Below, in pieces: positions 27,478 through 36,047 of a stretch of DNA of 64,000 bases. The position numbers were made by a program, and so were the translations under genes. A model generated the notes under the pieces. It saw nothing but the letters and a program-made list of their open reading frames with translations. It was not told where the DNA came from and ran no database searches. How positions within the stretch are numbered: position 1 is the stretch's first letter; each line of letters starts with the position of its first letter. This DNA comes from Ancrocorticia sp. (GTDB lineage: Bacteria; Actinomycetota; Actinomycetes; Actinomycetales; Actinomycetaceae), in NCBI GenBank assembly GCA_022648165.1, contig JALCLX010000004.1, positions 1 through 64,000 of the forward strand, in the 5' to 3' direction.

Positions 27478-27657
27478 ATGTGCTACCCCGTGACATGCAA
27501 AGTGTGTGGAAAGACAACGTGGGCCGGGTGCGGCCAACACATTGCCCAGGTCAAGCGGACTGTACCCAAAGATCAGTGGTGCGATGGTAAGCACACGCAA
27601 GCGGAAATTGACGCCGCGCGCGGTGGAAGTTTCTTCAAGCGCATTTTCGGCAAGTAA
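27478..27657 (+). CDS. 59-residue Cys-rich zinc-ribbon-like protein
   Basis: Short gene with AAGGAG seven bases before its ATG. The protein starts MCYPVTCKVCGKTTWAGCG and continues QHIAQVKRTVPKDQWCDGKH, ending in a basic tail SFFKRIFGK. The five cysteines after the first (Cys2, Cys7, Cys10, Cys18, Cys35) plus His residues suggest a small metal site or thiol-reactive protein. I have seen similar short proteins in bacteria and fungi without an assigned role. It is first in an operon with the reductase-rhodanese gene 55 bp downstream and lies directly behind the CstR operator. A role in persulfide handling is inference from that position. Confidence 0.75.
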   Translation: MCYPVTCKVCGKTTWAGCGQHIAQVKRTVPKDQWCDGKHTQAEIDAARGGSFFKRIFGK

Positions 27658-27712
27658 CACCTAACTCCTTGCACTATTTCGTCAAATTGGCCGTATCTTC
27701 CGAAAGGGCAGA

Positions 27713-29380
27713 ATGAGAATCGTCGTCGTCGGTGGCGTTGCCGCCGGAATGAGCGCCGCAGCGCGCGCTCGCAGGCTCGATGAGAATGCAGAAATCATTA
27801 TCCTCGAACGCGGAGAACACGTTTCCTTTGCGAACTGTGGACTCCCCTACTACGTAGGAGGTGAGATCACTTCGCAATCCAAACTGCTGGTTCAAACCCC
27901 GCAGTCGCTTCACAACAGTCTGAACCTTGACGTGCGCACGCACCATAACGTCATTGGCCTGGATGCCGCCGCAAAAGAAGTGACGGTGCAAACTCCTCAG
28001 GCGCAGGAAAAACTCAGCTACGATGCTCTCATCTTGGCACCCGGCGCAGTAGCTGCCCGTCCATCCATCGCAGATCTCACCAATCCCCGCGTCACCACGC
28101 TGCGCACGGTAGACGATGCGGTCAAGCTCCGCGATACCGTCACCTCGGGAATCACACGTGGGGTGGTTCTAGGCGCAGGATTCATTGGGCTCGAGGCCGC
28201 CGAGGCACTCGCCCACCGTGGCCTCGCTGTGGACCTCGTCGAATACGCACCCCATGTGCTTCCGCCGCTGGAAGATGAACTGGCCGTGCGCGTAGCTAGG
28301 GAGCTCACGCGCATCGGAGTCACTGTCCATTCTGGTGTGGCAGCAACAGCCATTGAAGAACATGCAGATGGCGCGGCGGCCGACGTAGTGCTGTCAGACG
28401 GCACGCGGATTCCAAGTGAAACGATCGTCCTTTCTGCAGGCGTGCGCCCTGATACCGCAGTTTTCGAAGCGGCAGGAGTGGCATGTGAGCGGGGCGCTAT
28501 TATCGTAGACGAACACGGACGCACAAATCTGCCAGACGTGTACGCTGCGGGTGACGCGACGCTATCAACGGACGCAGTTACCGGGGTCAGGCGCCCAGTT
28601 GCCTTAGCCGGACCGGCTAACCGTGCCGGACGCCAGATCGCAGACTTCATCATTCGCCCAGAGCATGCACAACCAATCCCCAGCGCTCTCGGAACTGCGA
28701 TCGTGCGCGTGGGCGAACTCACCGTTGCGATGACGGGGGCCAATCGACGTGCCCTCGACAGCGCGGGGATCGAATACCACACCCTGCACTTACACCCCGC
28801 ACAGCATGCAGGTTATTTCCCCGGCGCAACCACCATGGCGCTCATCGTCCATATTCGTGCTAATGACGGCCTGATCCTTGGGGCACAAGCCGTGGGCAAG
28901 GAAGGCGTGGACAAGCGGATTGACGTCCTGGCCACCACGATCCGAGCCCACATGCGGGCAGCGGACCTGATCGATTTGGATTTGGCTTACGCACCACCGT
29001 ATGGCAGCGCAAAAGATGCCATCAATATGGTTGGAATGGTCGGATCGAACGTGGTCGACGGCACCCTCAAACTCTGGTATGCGGAAGACCTTGCCGAGCT
29101 TCAAAAGTCCTGCTTCATCTTGGACGTGCGCACTCCACGCGAATACGCCACTGGGCACCTCCCCGGTGTGCCGAACATACCCCATGTTGAACTGAGGGAA
29201 CGCCTCGACGAAGTCAAACGGCTCGCTGGCGGACGCCCGGTCCGCATCCTGTGCCAGTCTGGTGTGCGTTCCTACATTGCACATCGCATTCTGGTGAATG
29301 CAGGATTCGACTCCGCATCAATGAGCGGAGGCATGAACACTCTGGTGGACGTGCTTGGGACTAGTCTGCTGGAAAAGTAG
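27713..29380 (+). CDS. CoA-disulfide reductase fused to rhodanese
   Basis: FAD- and pyridine-nucleotide-dependent reductase of 555 residues, CoADR-Rhd type. The N-terminal FAD motif is VVVGGVAAGMSAAARARR. The single active-site Cys42 is in SFANCGLPYYVGG. The second nucleotide motif is GAGFIGLEAAE, then AAGDATL. The C-terminal rhodanese domain (about 460-550) has LDVRTPREYATGHLPG and catalytic Cys514 in LCQSGVRSY. Members reduce CoA disulfide, CoA persulfide or polysulfide. The coupled repressor and operator suggest induction by reactive sulfur. A four-domain paralogue is at 50139. Confidence 0.92.
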   Translation: MRIVVVGGVAAGMSAAARARRLDENAEIIILERGEHVSFANCGLPYYVGGEITSQSKLLVQTPQSLHNSLNLDVRTHHNVIGLDAAAKEVTVQTPQAQEKLSYDALILAPGAVAARPSIADLTNPRVTTLRTVDDAVKLRDTVTSGITRGVVLGAGFIGLEAAEALAHRGLAVDLVEYAPHVLPPLEDELAVRVARELTRIGVTVHSGVAATAIEEHADGAAADVVLSDGTRIPSETIVLSAGVRPDTAVFEAAGVACERGAIIVDEHGRTNLPDVYAAGDATLSTDAVTGVRRPVALAGPANRAGRQIADFIIRPEHAQPIPSALGTAIVRVGELTVAMTGANRRALDSAGIEYHTLHLHPAQHAGYFPGATTMALIVHIRANDGLILGAQAVGKEGVDKRIDVLATTIRAHMRAADLIDLDLAYAPPYGSAKDAINMVGMVGSNVVDGTLKLWYAEDLAELQKSCFILDVRTPREYATGHLPGVPNIPHVELRERLDEVKRLAGGRPVRILCQSGVRSYIAHRILVNAGFDSASMSGGMNTLVDVLGTSLLEK

Positions 29381-29418
29381 GCACTTCCACGGTTGTAGAA
29401 TAGTTCACGTAACTGATT

Positions 29419-29452
29419 GTGATGCCGGCGCACCAAGATGCGCCGGCATCAC
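29419..29452 (+). terminator. strong hairpin after reductase-rhodanese gene
   Basis: A perfect 14-bp stem (GTGATGCCGGCGCA and its complement) around CCAAGA, 38 bp past the stop. There is no long U-run. Confidence 0.75.
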
Positions 29453-29500
29453 AGCATGTCTGGCACATAGCACGCCCGGCACGAATAGTTGCACCTATAA

Positions 29501-29524
29501 CTAATTGGGAGGATTAGGTAGAAT
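29501..29524 (+). promoter_or_regulatory. MarR promoter with embedded inverted repeat
   Basis: CTAAT (29501-29505) and ATTAG (29513-29517) form an inverted repeat across seven bases. It directly precedes the -10 box TAGAAT (29519-29524), which ends six bases before the ATG. The repeat is a likely autoregulatory site. The message would be leaderless: a GGGAGG in the repeat is too far from the ATG (18 bases) to serve as ribosome site. Confidence 0.5.
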
Positions 29525-29530
29525 CGGACC

Positions 29531-30076
29531 ATGGCAGATCCGTTGAGCTATTCCGAACGCGTGTCAATCGCGCGCTTGCATGCGCTGCTCGAGATTCTCC
29601 CCACAGCACTCGACCAGCACCTCGCTCCCGCCGGGATCACCTCGTTTGAATTCACTCTTCTGGAGGCTCTAGCAGAGAGCCCCGATCACTACATGCGCCT
29701 CACCCAACTGGCGCGAAAGACCAATGCTACGCTGCCGCGGCTTTCACGGGTCGTTTCATCTTTAGAAAAGAAGGGCCTCGTAGAGCGCCACACATGCCCA
29801 GTAGATCGGCGCGCGAACAATGCATTCCTCACTTCAGCGGGTGAGGCAAAGTACGAATCGAGCAAACCGCTTTACGCGGAAGCTACGCGAAAGCTAATAC
29901 TCGATAGCCTTGAAGAACTGCCGTACGACGGCGTTGAACAACTCGCGCAATTGTGCCTGGCCATGCTCAGACACATTGATCCCCAGGGCCAGCTAGCGGT
30001 CACCCGCGGCGAGGCACCTGGTACGTCACCGTGCGCAGCGGATCCGGAACCCACCTGCCACGCAGACCCGGCGTAG
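29531..30076 (+). CDS. MarR family transcriptional regulator
   Basis: Winged-helix regulator of 181 residues. The MarR core is clear: ITSFEFTLLEALAESPDH, MRLTQLARKTNATLPRLSRVVSSLEKKG (recognition helix), LVERHTCPVDRRANNAFLTSAG (wing). A Cys/Pro/Ala-rich tail of about 30 residues follows. The target is unknown. The only nearby candidate is its own promoter. It is convergent with mscL. Confidence 0.88.
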   Translation: MADPLSYSERVSIARLHALLEILPTALDQHLAPAGITSFEFTLLEALAESPDHYMRLTQLARKTNATLPRLSRVVSSLEKKGLVERHTCPVDRRANNAFLTSAGEAKYESSKPLYAEATRKLILDSLEELPYDGVEQLAQLCLAMLRHIDPQGQLAVTRGEAPGTSPCAADPEPTCHADPA

Positions 30077-30077
30077 T

Positions 30078-30092
30078 GCCCGCGTTTCGGGC
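30078..30092. terminator. short hairpin between convergent genes
   Basis: GCCCG and CGGGC around CGTTT, two bases past the MarR stop. The stem is only five pairs, so support is weak. Confidence 0.3.
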
Positions 30093-30119
30093 GTACCCTC
30101 GTTCTGATCGTCGGGCGCG

Positions 30120-30512
30120 TTATTGCCTGGATTGCTGTGAAAGCAAGTCGCGGATCTCGGTGAGCAATTCGACATCCGAAGCCACGGGTTCAGGTGCGGG
30201 CACTTCCTTAGCCGCCTTATGCTCGGCCCATGCGTTCATGGGGGCGACGATCGCGAAGTAGATTGCGGCCGCAATCAGCAGGAAGTTGATAATCGCAGTC
30301 AGCAGGTAACCCGGCATCACTTGCCCGCCCCCCACGGTTATTGTCCAGATGTTGTCAAAGTTCGGCTTCCCGAACAAGCCTGCGATCAGCGGCATCAGGA
30401 TTTTCTCGGTCAACGCGGTTACGATCGGTGTAAACGCTCCACCGATGATAATGCCGATTGCCATATCCAGCACGTTGCCGCGCATGATGAACTTCTTGAA
30501 ACCTTCTAGCAT
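30120..30512 (-). CDS. mscL: large-conductance mechanosensitive channel
   Basis: Pressure-relief channel of 130 residues, homopentameric in the family. N-terminal amphipathic helix MLEGFKKFIMRGNVLDMAIG, pore span with IIIGGAFTPIVTAL, periplasmic loop, second span (LTAIINFLLIAAAIYFAIV), then a charged cytoplasmic helix (ELLTEIRDLLSQ). The length is normal. Confidence 0.95.
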   Translation of the reverse strand: MLEGFKKFIMRGNVLDMAIGIIIGGAFTPIVTALTEKILMPLIAGLFGKPNFDNIWTITVGGGQVMPGYLLTAIINFLLIAAAIYFAIVAPMNAWAEHKAAKEVPAPEPVASDVELLTEIRDLLSQQSRQ

Positions 30513-30684
30513 TGTCTGGTCCGTTCGCTAGAAGCCGTAACAGAAATGAAGCACGAGCTCACAGTGCCGGCTTCGCAGTGTCAGCTGCCAGTGGAGAACC
30601 GCATTCGGTGAGCATGCCTTCGCGAACAAGTATAAGCTGGCCAGCGCACGGGTCGCGTCAACATTCCACGAAGGAAAGCAGAAC

Positions 30685-31521
30685 ATGTACATCTGGTTGC
30701 CACCGTCAGAAGGAAAATGCGCACCGCTTTCGGGGCCGCCGCTGAATATCGGTGATCTGTTTGCTCCCGAATTAACCCACGCACGTGCCGCGGTGATGAA
30801 CGCGCTGCAACTGGTCAGTAGCGGCCCACGTGCGGCGCACATCCTAGGTTTAGGGCCCAAAAGTGCTGCTGCAGCCGCGGCTAACCTGCGTCTTACCACA
30901 TCTGCGTGCACCCCAGCGATCGACCTATATACAGGTGTGCTGTATGAAAATCTCGACTATCGCAGCCTCACTACCGGGATTTCGCATCTAGATCGCGCGC
31001 TAATTCAGTCGGCATTGTTCGGTTTTCTCCGGCCAACGGATCTCATACCCATGCACCGGCTCTCCATCGGGGTCACGCTGCCGGAGCTGGGGCCCCTCAC
31101 CCGCTACTGGCGCGCAGAGCTAGCGCGCCATCTACCACCGTTCACTGGCGAGCTGATTCTCGATTGCCGCCCCGCCTCATATCAATCTGCATTTCCTGCG
31201 AATCAGGCACACATCGTGGAAATTGCTGCGGTATCGGAACAAACAGGCCGCCCCATTTCGCATATGGCCAAGAAGTGGCGCGGCCGCGTAGCGCGGCGCG
31301 TCCTCTCGGAACCTGCATTTGACGAGTTACACGCGCCTTCCGACATTGTCGCGCTAATATCCCAGCTGCCCAGCGAATCCCAAAATGCAGTGGTCCGCGT
31401 TGCCGCAACACCCCCACGTGCAACACGAAGCGGTGGTTCGGTAACCCGTGTGGTGCTCACTGTCCGTGCGCCTGCAACTCCATCTGCCCGGCCGGATCTT
31501 TCGCACGGACGCGATTGCTAG
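30685..31521 (+). CDS. yaaA: YaaA family (UPF0246/DUF328) protein
   Basis: A protein of 278 residues. Family marks: MYIWLPPSEGKCAP at the N-terminus, YTGVLYENLDYRSL, and ALFGFLRPTDLIPMHRLS. In E. coli YaaA limits intracellular iron during peroxide stress; that role is transferred here only by family. GAAGGAAA precedes the ATG. Its TAG stop shares a CTAG palindrome with the stop of the convergent aldo/keto reductase, giving a four-base overlap. Confidence 0.9.
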   Translation: MYIWLPPSEGKCAPLSGPPLNIGDLFAPELTHARAAVMNALQLVSSGPRAAHILGLGPKSAAAAAANLRLTTSACTPAIDLYTGVLYENLDYRSLTTGISHLDRALIQSALFGFLRPTDLIPMHRLSIGVTLPELGPLTRYWRAELARHLPPFTGELILDCRPASYQSAFPANQAHIVEIAAVSEQTGRPISHMAKKWRGRVARRVLSEPAFDELHAPSDIVALISQLPSESQNAVVRVAATPPRATRSGGSVTRVVLTVRAPATPSARPDLSHGRDC

Positions 31522-32345
31522 AACTCTTCGTAAACGCGGGGATCCTGGTTTGCAAGGCGGCCATCGGGCCTGCCAAGCGCTGTTATCCGGGCGACATCGT
31601 CGCTATCCAATGCGATCTGTGCTGCAGCCAGGTTTTCGGCCTGGCGTTCCTTGTGTGCGGCCTTTGGAATCGGCACAACGCCTCTGGCGATATCCCACGC
31701 CAGTACCGCCTGGCCGGGCGTAATTCCGTGCTTTTTCGCAACATCCACTATAACCGGGTCGCTGAGCAGGTCCCCGCGCCGCAGCGGACTCCACGCCTCC
31801 GTGATAATGCCGTGCGCATCATCAAAGCTCACTAGGTCCTTTTGAGGAAAGTACGGATGCAGTTCTATCTGGTTTACCTCGGGGATAACGCCCGTCTCAT
31901 CGGCCAGGACCTTCAAATACTCCGGCTCAAAGTTGCACACACCAATGTGGCGCACAAGCCCGTCAGTTTTCGCGTCGATAAGAGCGCGCCAGGCCTCAAC
32001 ATATTTACCGACGCGCGGATTGGGCCAATGAATCAGGTACAGATCGATGTATCCGATTCCCATCCGGAAAACAGATTCCTCGATTGCGGCACGTGCTTGC
32101 GCATACGCGTGGTGGCGCCCCGGAAGCTTGGATGTAACTGTCACATCCGCCCGATTAGCATGGGATCGGCGCACCCCTTCGCCCACTGCGCCCTCATTTT
32201 CATAGTTGAAAGCAGAATCGATGAGCGTATAACCGCCATCAATCGCATCCGCCACCGCCTCCGCGCCGGCGAGCCCATTCAGTTTGTATGTGCCGAACCC
32301 TATGACAGGAACACTCAATCCGTCATGTGCTGAAATGTGCCGCAT
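31518..32345 (-). CDS. aldo/keto reductase (AKR5-like)
   Basis: NADPH-dependent carbonyl reductase of 275 residues. The tetrad is visible: Asp and Tyr in TLIDSAFNYENEGAVGEG, Lys in VTSKLPGRHH and His in YLIHWPNP. The NADPH-binding C-terminal part has GVVPIPKAAHKER. The start at 32345 is supported by AGGGGG six bases upstream. It is closest in pattern to 2,5-diketo-gluconate reductase-like enzymes; the substrate is unknown. Confidence 0.9.
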   Translation of the reverse strand: MRHISAHDGLSVPVIGFGTYKLNGLAGAEAVADAIDGGYTLIDSAFNYENEGAVGEGVRRSHANRADVTVTSKLPGRHHAYAQARAAIEESVFRMGIGYIDLYLIHWPNPRVGKYVEAWRALIDAKTDGLVRHIGVCNFEPEYLKVLADETGVIPEVNQIELHPYFPQKDLVSFDDAHGIITEAWSPLRRGDLLSDPVIVDVAKKHGITPGQAVLAWDIARGVVPIPKAAHKERQAENLAAAQIALDSDDVARITALGRPDGRLANQDPRVYEEF

Positions 32346-32429
32346 ACGTCCCCCTCTTCTCGATTTCTTCACCATATCCGCACACCGCCACGGCCCGTTC
32401 ACCCGAAGCGATCGAAGCGCGCGGTTCTG

Positions 32430-33653
32430 TTACGATACCGGATCGCGCAGCGTAGGACACGACATGCAGCGGGGACCGCCGCGGCCTCGGCCAAGCTGCC
32501 CACCGGGTATCTCCAGCACGGTGATGCCGCTGGAACGCAGATATGCGTTCGCCAACAGATTGTGCCGATATGCCACCACAACGCCCGGCCTCAGGCACAA
32601 AACGTTGAACGCATCATGCCATTGTTCCCGTTCCGCCTCGGTCACGGAGCAATCGGGCGAAAGGACCCGAACGGACGGTACGCCCATTGCGTGCGCGACT
32701 ACTTCCCACATGTCGCCTGAATTCGTCCGAACGCGCAGATTTCCGTGGCTCGCGGGCGTCACATTCATCGTCTCCAGATTGCCCATGCCCGGATACGCCA
32801 CAAACGATTCGCGATCCACCTGGGTCATGAGCGTGTCCAGATGCATGTATGCCCGCTTTTTTGGCACTCTAACCGCGATCATCTGGCGAGCTTGACCTGC
32901 TGAAAATAGGTCAGCTGCTAACCGTTCGGCTCCTTGTGGGGTGGTGCGCTCAGAAAGCCCTACCATCACGAGGCCGTCGCCCAAAACAAATATGTCCCCT
33001 CCCTCCAGAGCTGCTGGAGCATCCTCAAGGCCTCGGCTCCAACGCCGTGACCCCGCAAACTCAGGATGCCAGCCGTAAATGATCGCCATGTTGAGCGTTT
33101 CACGCCGCCGCGCCCTCTTGTTCAAGGCATGCAGCGAAACGCCCCCATATATCCATGCGGAGGAGTCACGGGTAAAGAGGTGATTAGGAAGGCACTTGAA
33201 AGTCATGCTTTCGGGCTGTTGCGTGGCAAGGACTAAGGACGACGGCGCCTCACCTTGCGCAGCCTCCAATTCTTCTTTGGTCAGTCCCTCGATAAGAAGG
33301 TCGGCGAGCTCCACAGAGTCCAAGCTCTCCGAGTATTCCATCAGCGATGCCGCGAGCCCAACGCCGTAAATGCGCGGATCGAACGTGTGGATCGTGGCAA
33401 ATTCCCTTGCCTCGGTGTTTTCCAGGGCCTGAGCCAAGAGATCGTGAAGATATAGCACCTCCACGTCTTCGGTGCGCAGCACGCGGACGAACTCGTCATG
33501 CTCCGTTTGCGCCTTCTCTACCCACGGGACGTCGTCGTACAGCAGAGCATCCATCGTGGTGGGTGTGACGCGCGCGAGTTCGTTACCAGGCCGGTGCACG
33601 ATGACTTGACGCAAGCGGCCAATTTCGGAACCTACATAATGCGGTGTGCTCAT
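32430..33653 (-). CDS. arcA: arginine deiminase
   Basis: Hydrolyses arginine to citrulline and ammonia. The protein has 407 residues. Guanidine-binding and catalytic segments: FKCLPNHLFTRDSSAWIYGGV (Asp) trimmed here to LFTRDSSAW, MHLDTLMTQVDRESFV (His), and catalytic Cys in RCMSCPTLRDPV at the C-terminus. In most enzymes the loop before this Cys reads GGGHCMSCP; here Pro-Arg replaces Gly-His. The ATG at 33653 follows the amidase stop by seven bases. GAAGGG directly abuts it, an awkwardly close ribosome site. No arcB, arcC or arcD is present in the window. Confidence 0.92.
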   Translation of the reverse strand: MSTPHYVGSEIGRLRQVIVHRPGNELARVTPTTMDALLYDDVPWVEKAQTEHDEFVRVLRTEDVEVLYLHDLLAQALENTEAREFATIHTFDPRIYGVGLAASLMEYSESLDSVELADLLIEGLTKEELEAAQGEAPSSLVLATQQPESMTFKCLPNHLFTRDSSAWIYGGVSLHALNKRARRRETLNMAIIYGWHPEFAGSRRWSRGLEDAPAALEGGDIFVLGDGLVMVGLSERTTPQGAERLAADLFSAGQARQMIAVRVPKKRAYMHLDTLMTQVDRESFVAYPGMGNLETMNVTPASHGNLRVRTNSGDMWEVVAHAMGVPSVRVLSPDCSVTEAEREQWHDAFNVLCLRPGVVVAYRHNLLANAYLRSSGITVLEIPGGQLGRGRGGPRCMSCPTLRDPVS

Positions 33654-33660
33654 CCCTTCA

Positions 33661-35112
33661 TCATGCCACCTCCGGTGCCTGGCGCTCCTGCCAACGGTAG
33701 ACCTCTTGCAGTTGTGCACCAAACTGCAGCAGCGTTACTTCATCTCCAGGGCGCCCTATCGCCTGGACAGCCACAGGAAGAGGCTCTCCCCCTCCAGGCG
33801 GAGTAGCCTGCCCTACCGGCAACGAAATCGCCGGGAGCCCGGAAACGTTGAGATAGCTGGTAAACGGCGTGAATTGGCATTGTTGTACAAAGTTGCGTTC
33901 GCCGTCCTCTTGGTCAAATGAGCCGCGAAGCGGTGCCACAGACGCCAACATGGGCGTGAGAACCACGTCGTATGGCGCATAATCCGCGATGATGCTCGCT
34001 TCAAATCTCGCGAGCGTGGCAAGTGCTCCCGCTAGTTCCCCGGCGCTGTGTGTTTTCCCGGTTCTGATCAGCCAAGCGGTGAGCGGCTCCAACCGATCCA
34101 TCGCCGAGTCCAGCAACGTGAGCGCCGCGGCGCCGCCCATCCACACGGCCCGGAAGGCTTCCACGTATGCCGGGAATGGGCTCGGCTCCACGTGTTCCAC
34201 GCGATGTCCGAGGGACTCCACTGTACGCAGCGCGCCGTCGAAAACTTGTTTCACGCCCGGATCGATCTCAATGGAGTATGCGCTTGTCCACGGAGACCAC
34301 GTATTCCATCCCACGCGCAACTGACCCACATTCTCCCGCAATGCGGCGACAAAGGAACCCGCCGCTACGAGCGTAGCGTTGGCCGGGGCGCGCAGAGAGT
34401 ATCTACCTGCACCGTGGCACATGCCATCGAGCAGCAATGCTGCGTCCTCCACCGTCCGCGCCACAGGGCCACCTACGACGAGCCCGGCAAGCGAGTCGAT
34501 TCCGGACGCTCCGGGCACGCGGCCTCGCGATGGCTTCAGCCCCACCAGACCGCACGCGGCGGCAGGTATCCTCACGGAACCTCCTCCATCATTTCCCGGC
34601 GCGAATGGAAGCATGTGCGCAGCTACGGCCGCCGCTGCGCCGCCGGAACTACCCCCAGGATCACGCGTCACGTCCCACGGATTTCGAGCGCCACCGCCAG
34701 GCAGTTTATTTTCCGCGTACGCCGGAAAACCCAGCTCGGGGACATTCGTCTTCCCCAGCGAGATCCCGCCTGCAGCATCCATATCGCATACCAGCGGTGC
34801 CGATTCCTTCGGAGTGTAGTCCAGGAATGCCCGCGAACCAAAGGTAGTCGGCACACCAGCGCGATCCACGAGATCCTTGTCAGCAAAAGGCATACCCCAC
34901 AGTGGCGCCGCGGCGAGCGAGGGCTTCGTACGTTGCGCGTCGAGTTCCCTCGCACGTGTAATCGCCGCTTCCGCAGTGACGGTGGTGAGTGCGTGGATGC
35001 GTGGATTCATGAATTCGATTCGCTGGAGAAAGTACCGCGTCACTTCTTCCGCACTCGCGTCACCGCGTGCGATCATCTGCCGTATCTGAAGTGCCGTCAA
35101 AATTTCACTCAT
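33661..35112 (-). CDS. amidase signature family hydrolase
   Basis: Ser-cisSer-Lys amidase of 483 residues. The catalytic Lys is in PFADKDLVDRAG, and the two Ser residues are in DPGGSSGGAAAAVAA followed by GNDGGGSVRIPAAACGLVGLKPSRG. The C-terminal part has SGLPAISLPVG. The closest named relatives are general amidases and 6-aminohexanoate-cyclic-dimer hydrolases; the substrate is not assignable. The start is placed at 35112; an ATG three codons earlier is an alternative. It is immediately upstream of arcA, so both may work on arginine-derived amides, but that is inference. Confidence 0.9.
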   Translation of the reverse strand: MSEILTALQIRQMIARGDASAEEVTRYFLQRIEFMNPRIHALTTVTAEAAITRARELDAQRTKPSLAAAPLWGMPFADKDLVDRAGVPTTFGSRAFLDYTPKESAPLVCDMDAAGGISLGKTNVPELGFPAYAENKLPGGGARNPWDVTRDPGGSSGGAAAAVAAHMLPFAPGNDGGGSVRIPAAACGLVGLKPSRGRVPGASGIDSLAGLVVGGPVARTVEDAALLLDGMCHGAGRYSLRAPANATLVAAGSFVAALRENVGQLRVGWNTWSPWTSAYSIEIDPGVKQVFDGALRTVESLGHRVEHVEPSPFPAYVEAFRAVWMGGAAALTLLDSAMDRLEPLTAWLIRTGKTHSAGELAGALATLARFEASIIADYAPYDVVLTPMLASVAPLRGSFDQEDGERNFVQQCQFTPFTSYLNVSGLPAISLPVGQATPPGGGEPLPVAVQAIGRPGDEVTLLQFGAQLQEVYRWQERQAPEVA

Positions 35113-35171
35113 AGGCTCCATCCTGCCACGTGGCGCCTTTACATTCTCCGCGGGCCTGAACGCCGGGCAAG

Positions 35172-35177
35172 TACACT
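35172..35177 (+). promoter_or_regulatory. -10 element for a leaderless mutY transcript
   Basis: TACACT ends seven bases before the mutY ATG, leaving no room for a ribosome site. The -35 region is not recognisable. Confidence 0.45.
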
Positions 35178-35184
35178 TGCCTGC

Positions 35185-36045
35185 ATGGAGAATGTGATCG
35201 CCTGGTACAACAATTACAAGAGGGACCTGCCGTGGCGCTCAGGCACAACGTCGCCGTGGGGAATCGTGGTGAGCGAAGTGATGCTGCAGCAGACTCCAGC
35301 CGCGCGAGTAGTATCCGTGTGGCAGGCGTGGATGAAACGTTGGCCAACGCCTGCCGATCTGGCCAACGCGCCGTCAGCTCACGTCCTTCAGGCGTGGGGC
35401 AGGCTGGGCTATCCACGCAGAGCGCTGCGGCTCCAGGAGGCCGCTCAATTCGTGCAAGAACGCTTCAACGGCCGCGTGCCACGCGATACGGAATCGCTTC
35501 GTGCGATTCCCGGTATCGGTGAGTACACCGCCGCGGCAGTTCAGGCCTTCGCATTCTCTTTACCGGCAATCGCGTTGGATGTGAACGTGCGCCGCGTGCT
35601 GACACGGGTGTATGAGGGCACAGATCTTGTACGGCGCTCGATTACGCGGCGCGAACGCGAACTCGGCGCGCGCGCACTGGCATCAGTTGACAACGATCCG
35701 CGCTGGAACGCCGCCGTCATGGAGCTCGGTGCGCTCGTATGCACGCAGCAGAAACCGCACTGCACACAATGTCCCATCGCCGATCGCTGCGCGTGGCGCG
35801 CGGCGGGTTATCCACAGCCCGCATCTCGGCCACCCGCACAGAAGTGGCAGGGAACAGACCGCCAGGCGCGCGGTGCGATCATGGCACGCCTGCGTGGCGC
35901 GCCGGACTTCACGGTGTCTGAAGGCGAGCTTCTTCTGATGTGGACTGATCGTACACAAGCGGAACGCGCTCTACACTCGCTTGCAGCCGACGGCCTGATT
36001 CACCGCGCCGGAACCGCCGCATACGCCCTAGGGAAAGGGACTTAG
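35185..36045 (+). CDS. mutY: A/G-specific adenine glycosylase
   Basis: Removes adenine opposite 8-oxoguanine. The protein has 286 residues. Catalytic Glu is in VSEVMLQQTPA, the helix-hairpin-helix in IPGIGEYTAAAV and catalytic Asp in ALDVNVRRVLTR. A 4Fe-4S loop is seen as Cys-x6-Cys-x2-Cys-x5-Cys (CTQQKPHCTQCPIADRC). It lacks the large MutT-like C-terminal domain of E. coli MutY, which is normal for the short actinobacterial form. The very long open frame upstream (to 34048) lies antisense to the amidase and is not coding. Its stop lies two bases from the stop of the P-type ATPase. Confidence 0.95.
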   Translation: MENVIAWYNNYKRDLPWRSGTTSPWGIVVSEVMLQQTPAARVVSVWQAWMKRWPTPADLANAPSAHVLQAWGRLGYPRRALRLQEAAQFVQERFNGRVPRDTESLRAIPGIGEYTAAAVQAFAFSLPAIALDVNVRRVLTRVYEGTDLVRRSITRRERELGARALASVDNDPRWNAAVMELGALVCTQQKPHCTQCPIADRCAWRAAGYPQPASRPPAQKWQGTDRQARGAIMARLRGAPDFTVSEGELLLMWTDRTQAERALHSLAADGLIHRAGTAAYALGKGT

Positions 36046-36047
36046 GC

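Noticed and set aside
34048-35184. Very long + strand open frame upstream of mutY
   Set aside because: It is antisense to the amidase, has low-complexity Arg/His-rich composition, and the mutY homology begins exactly at 35185.
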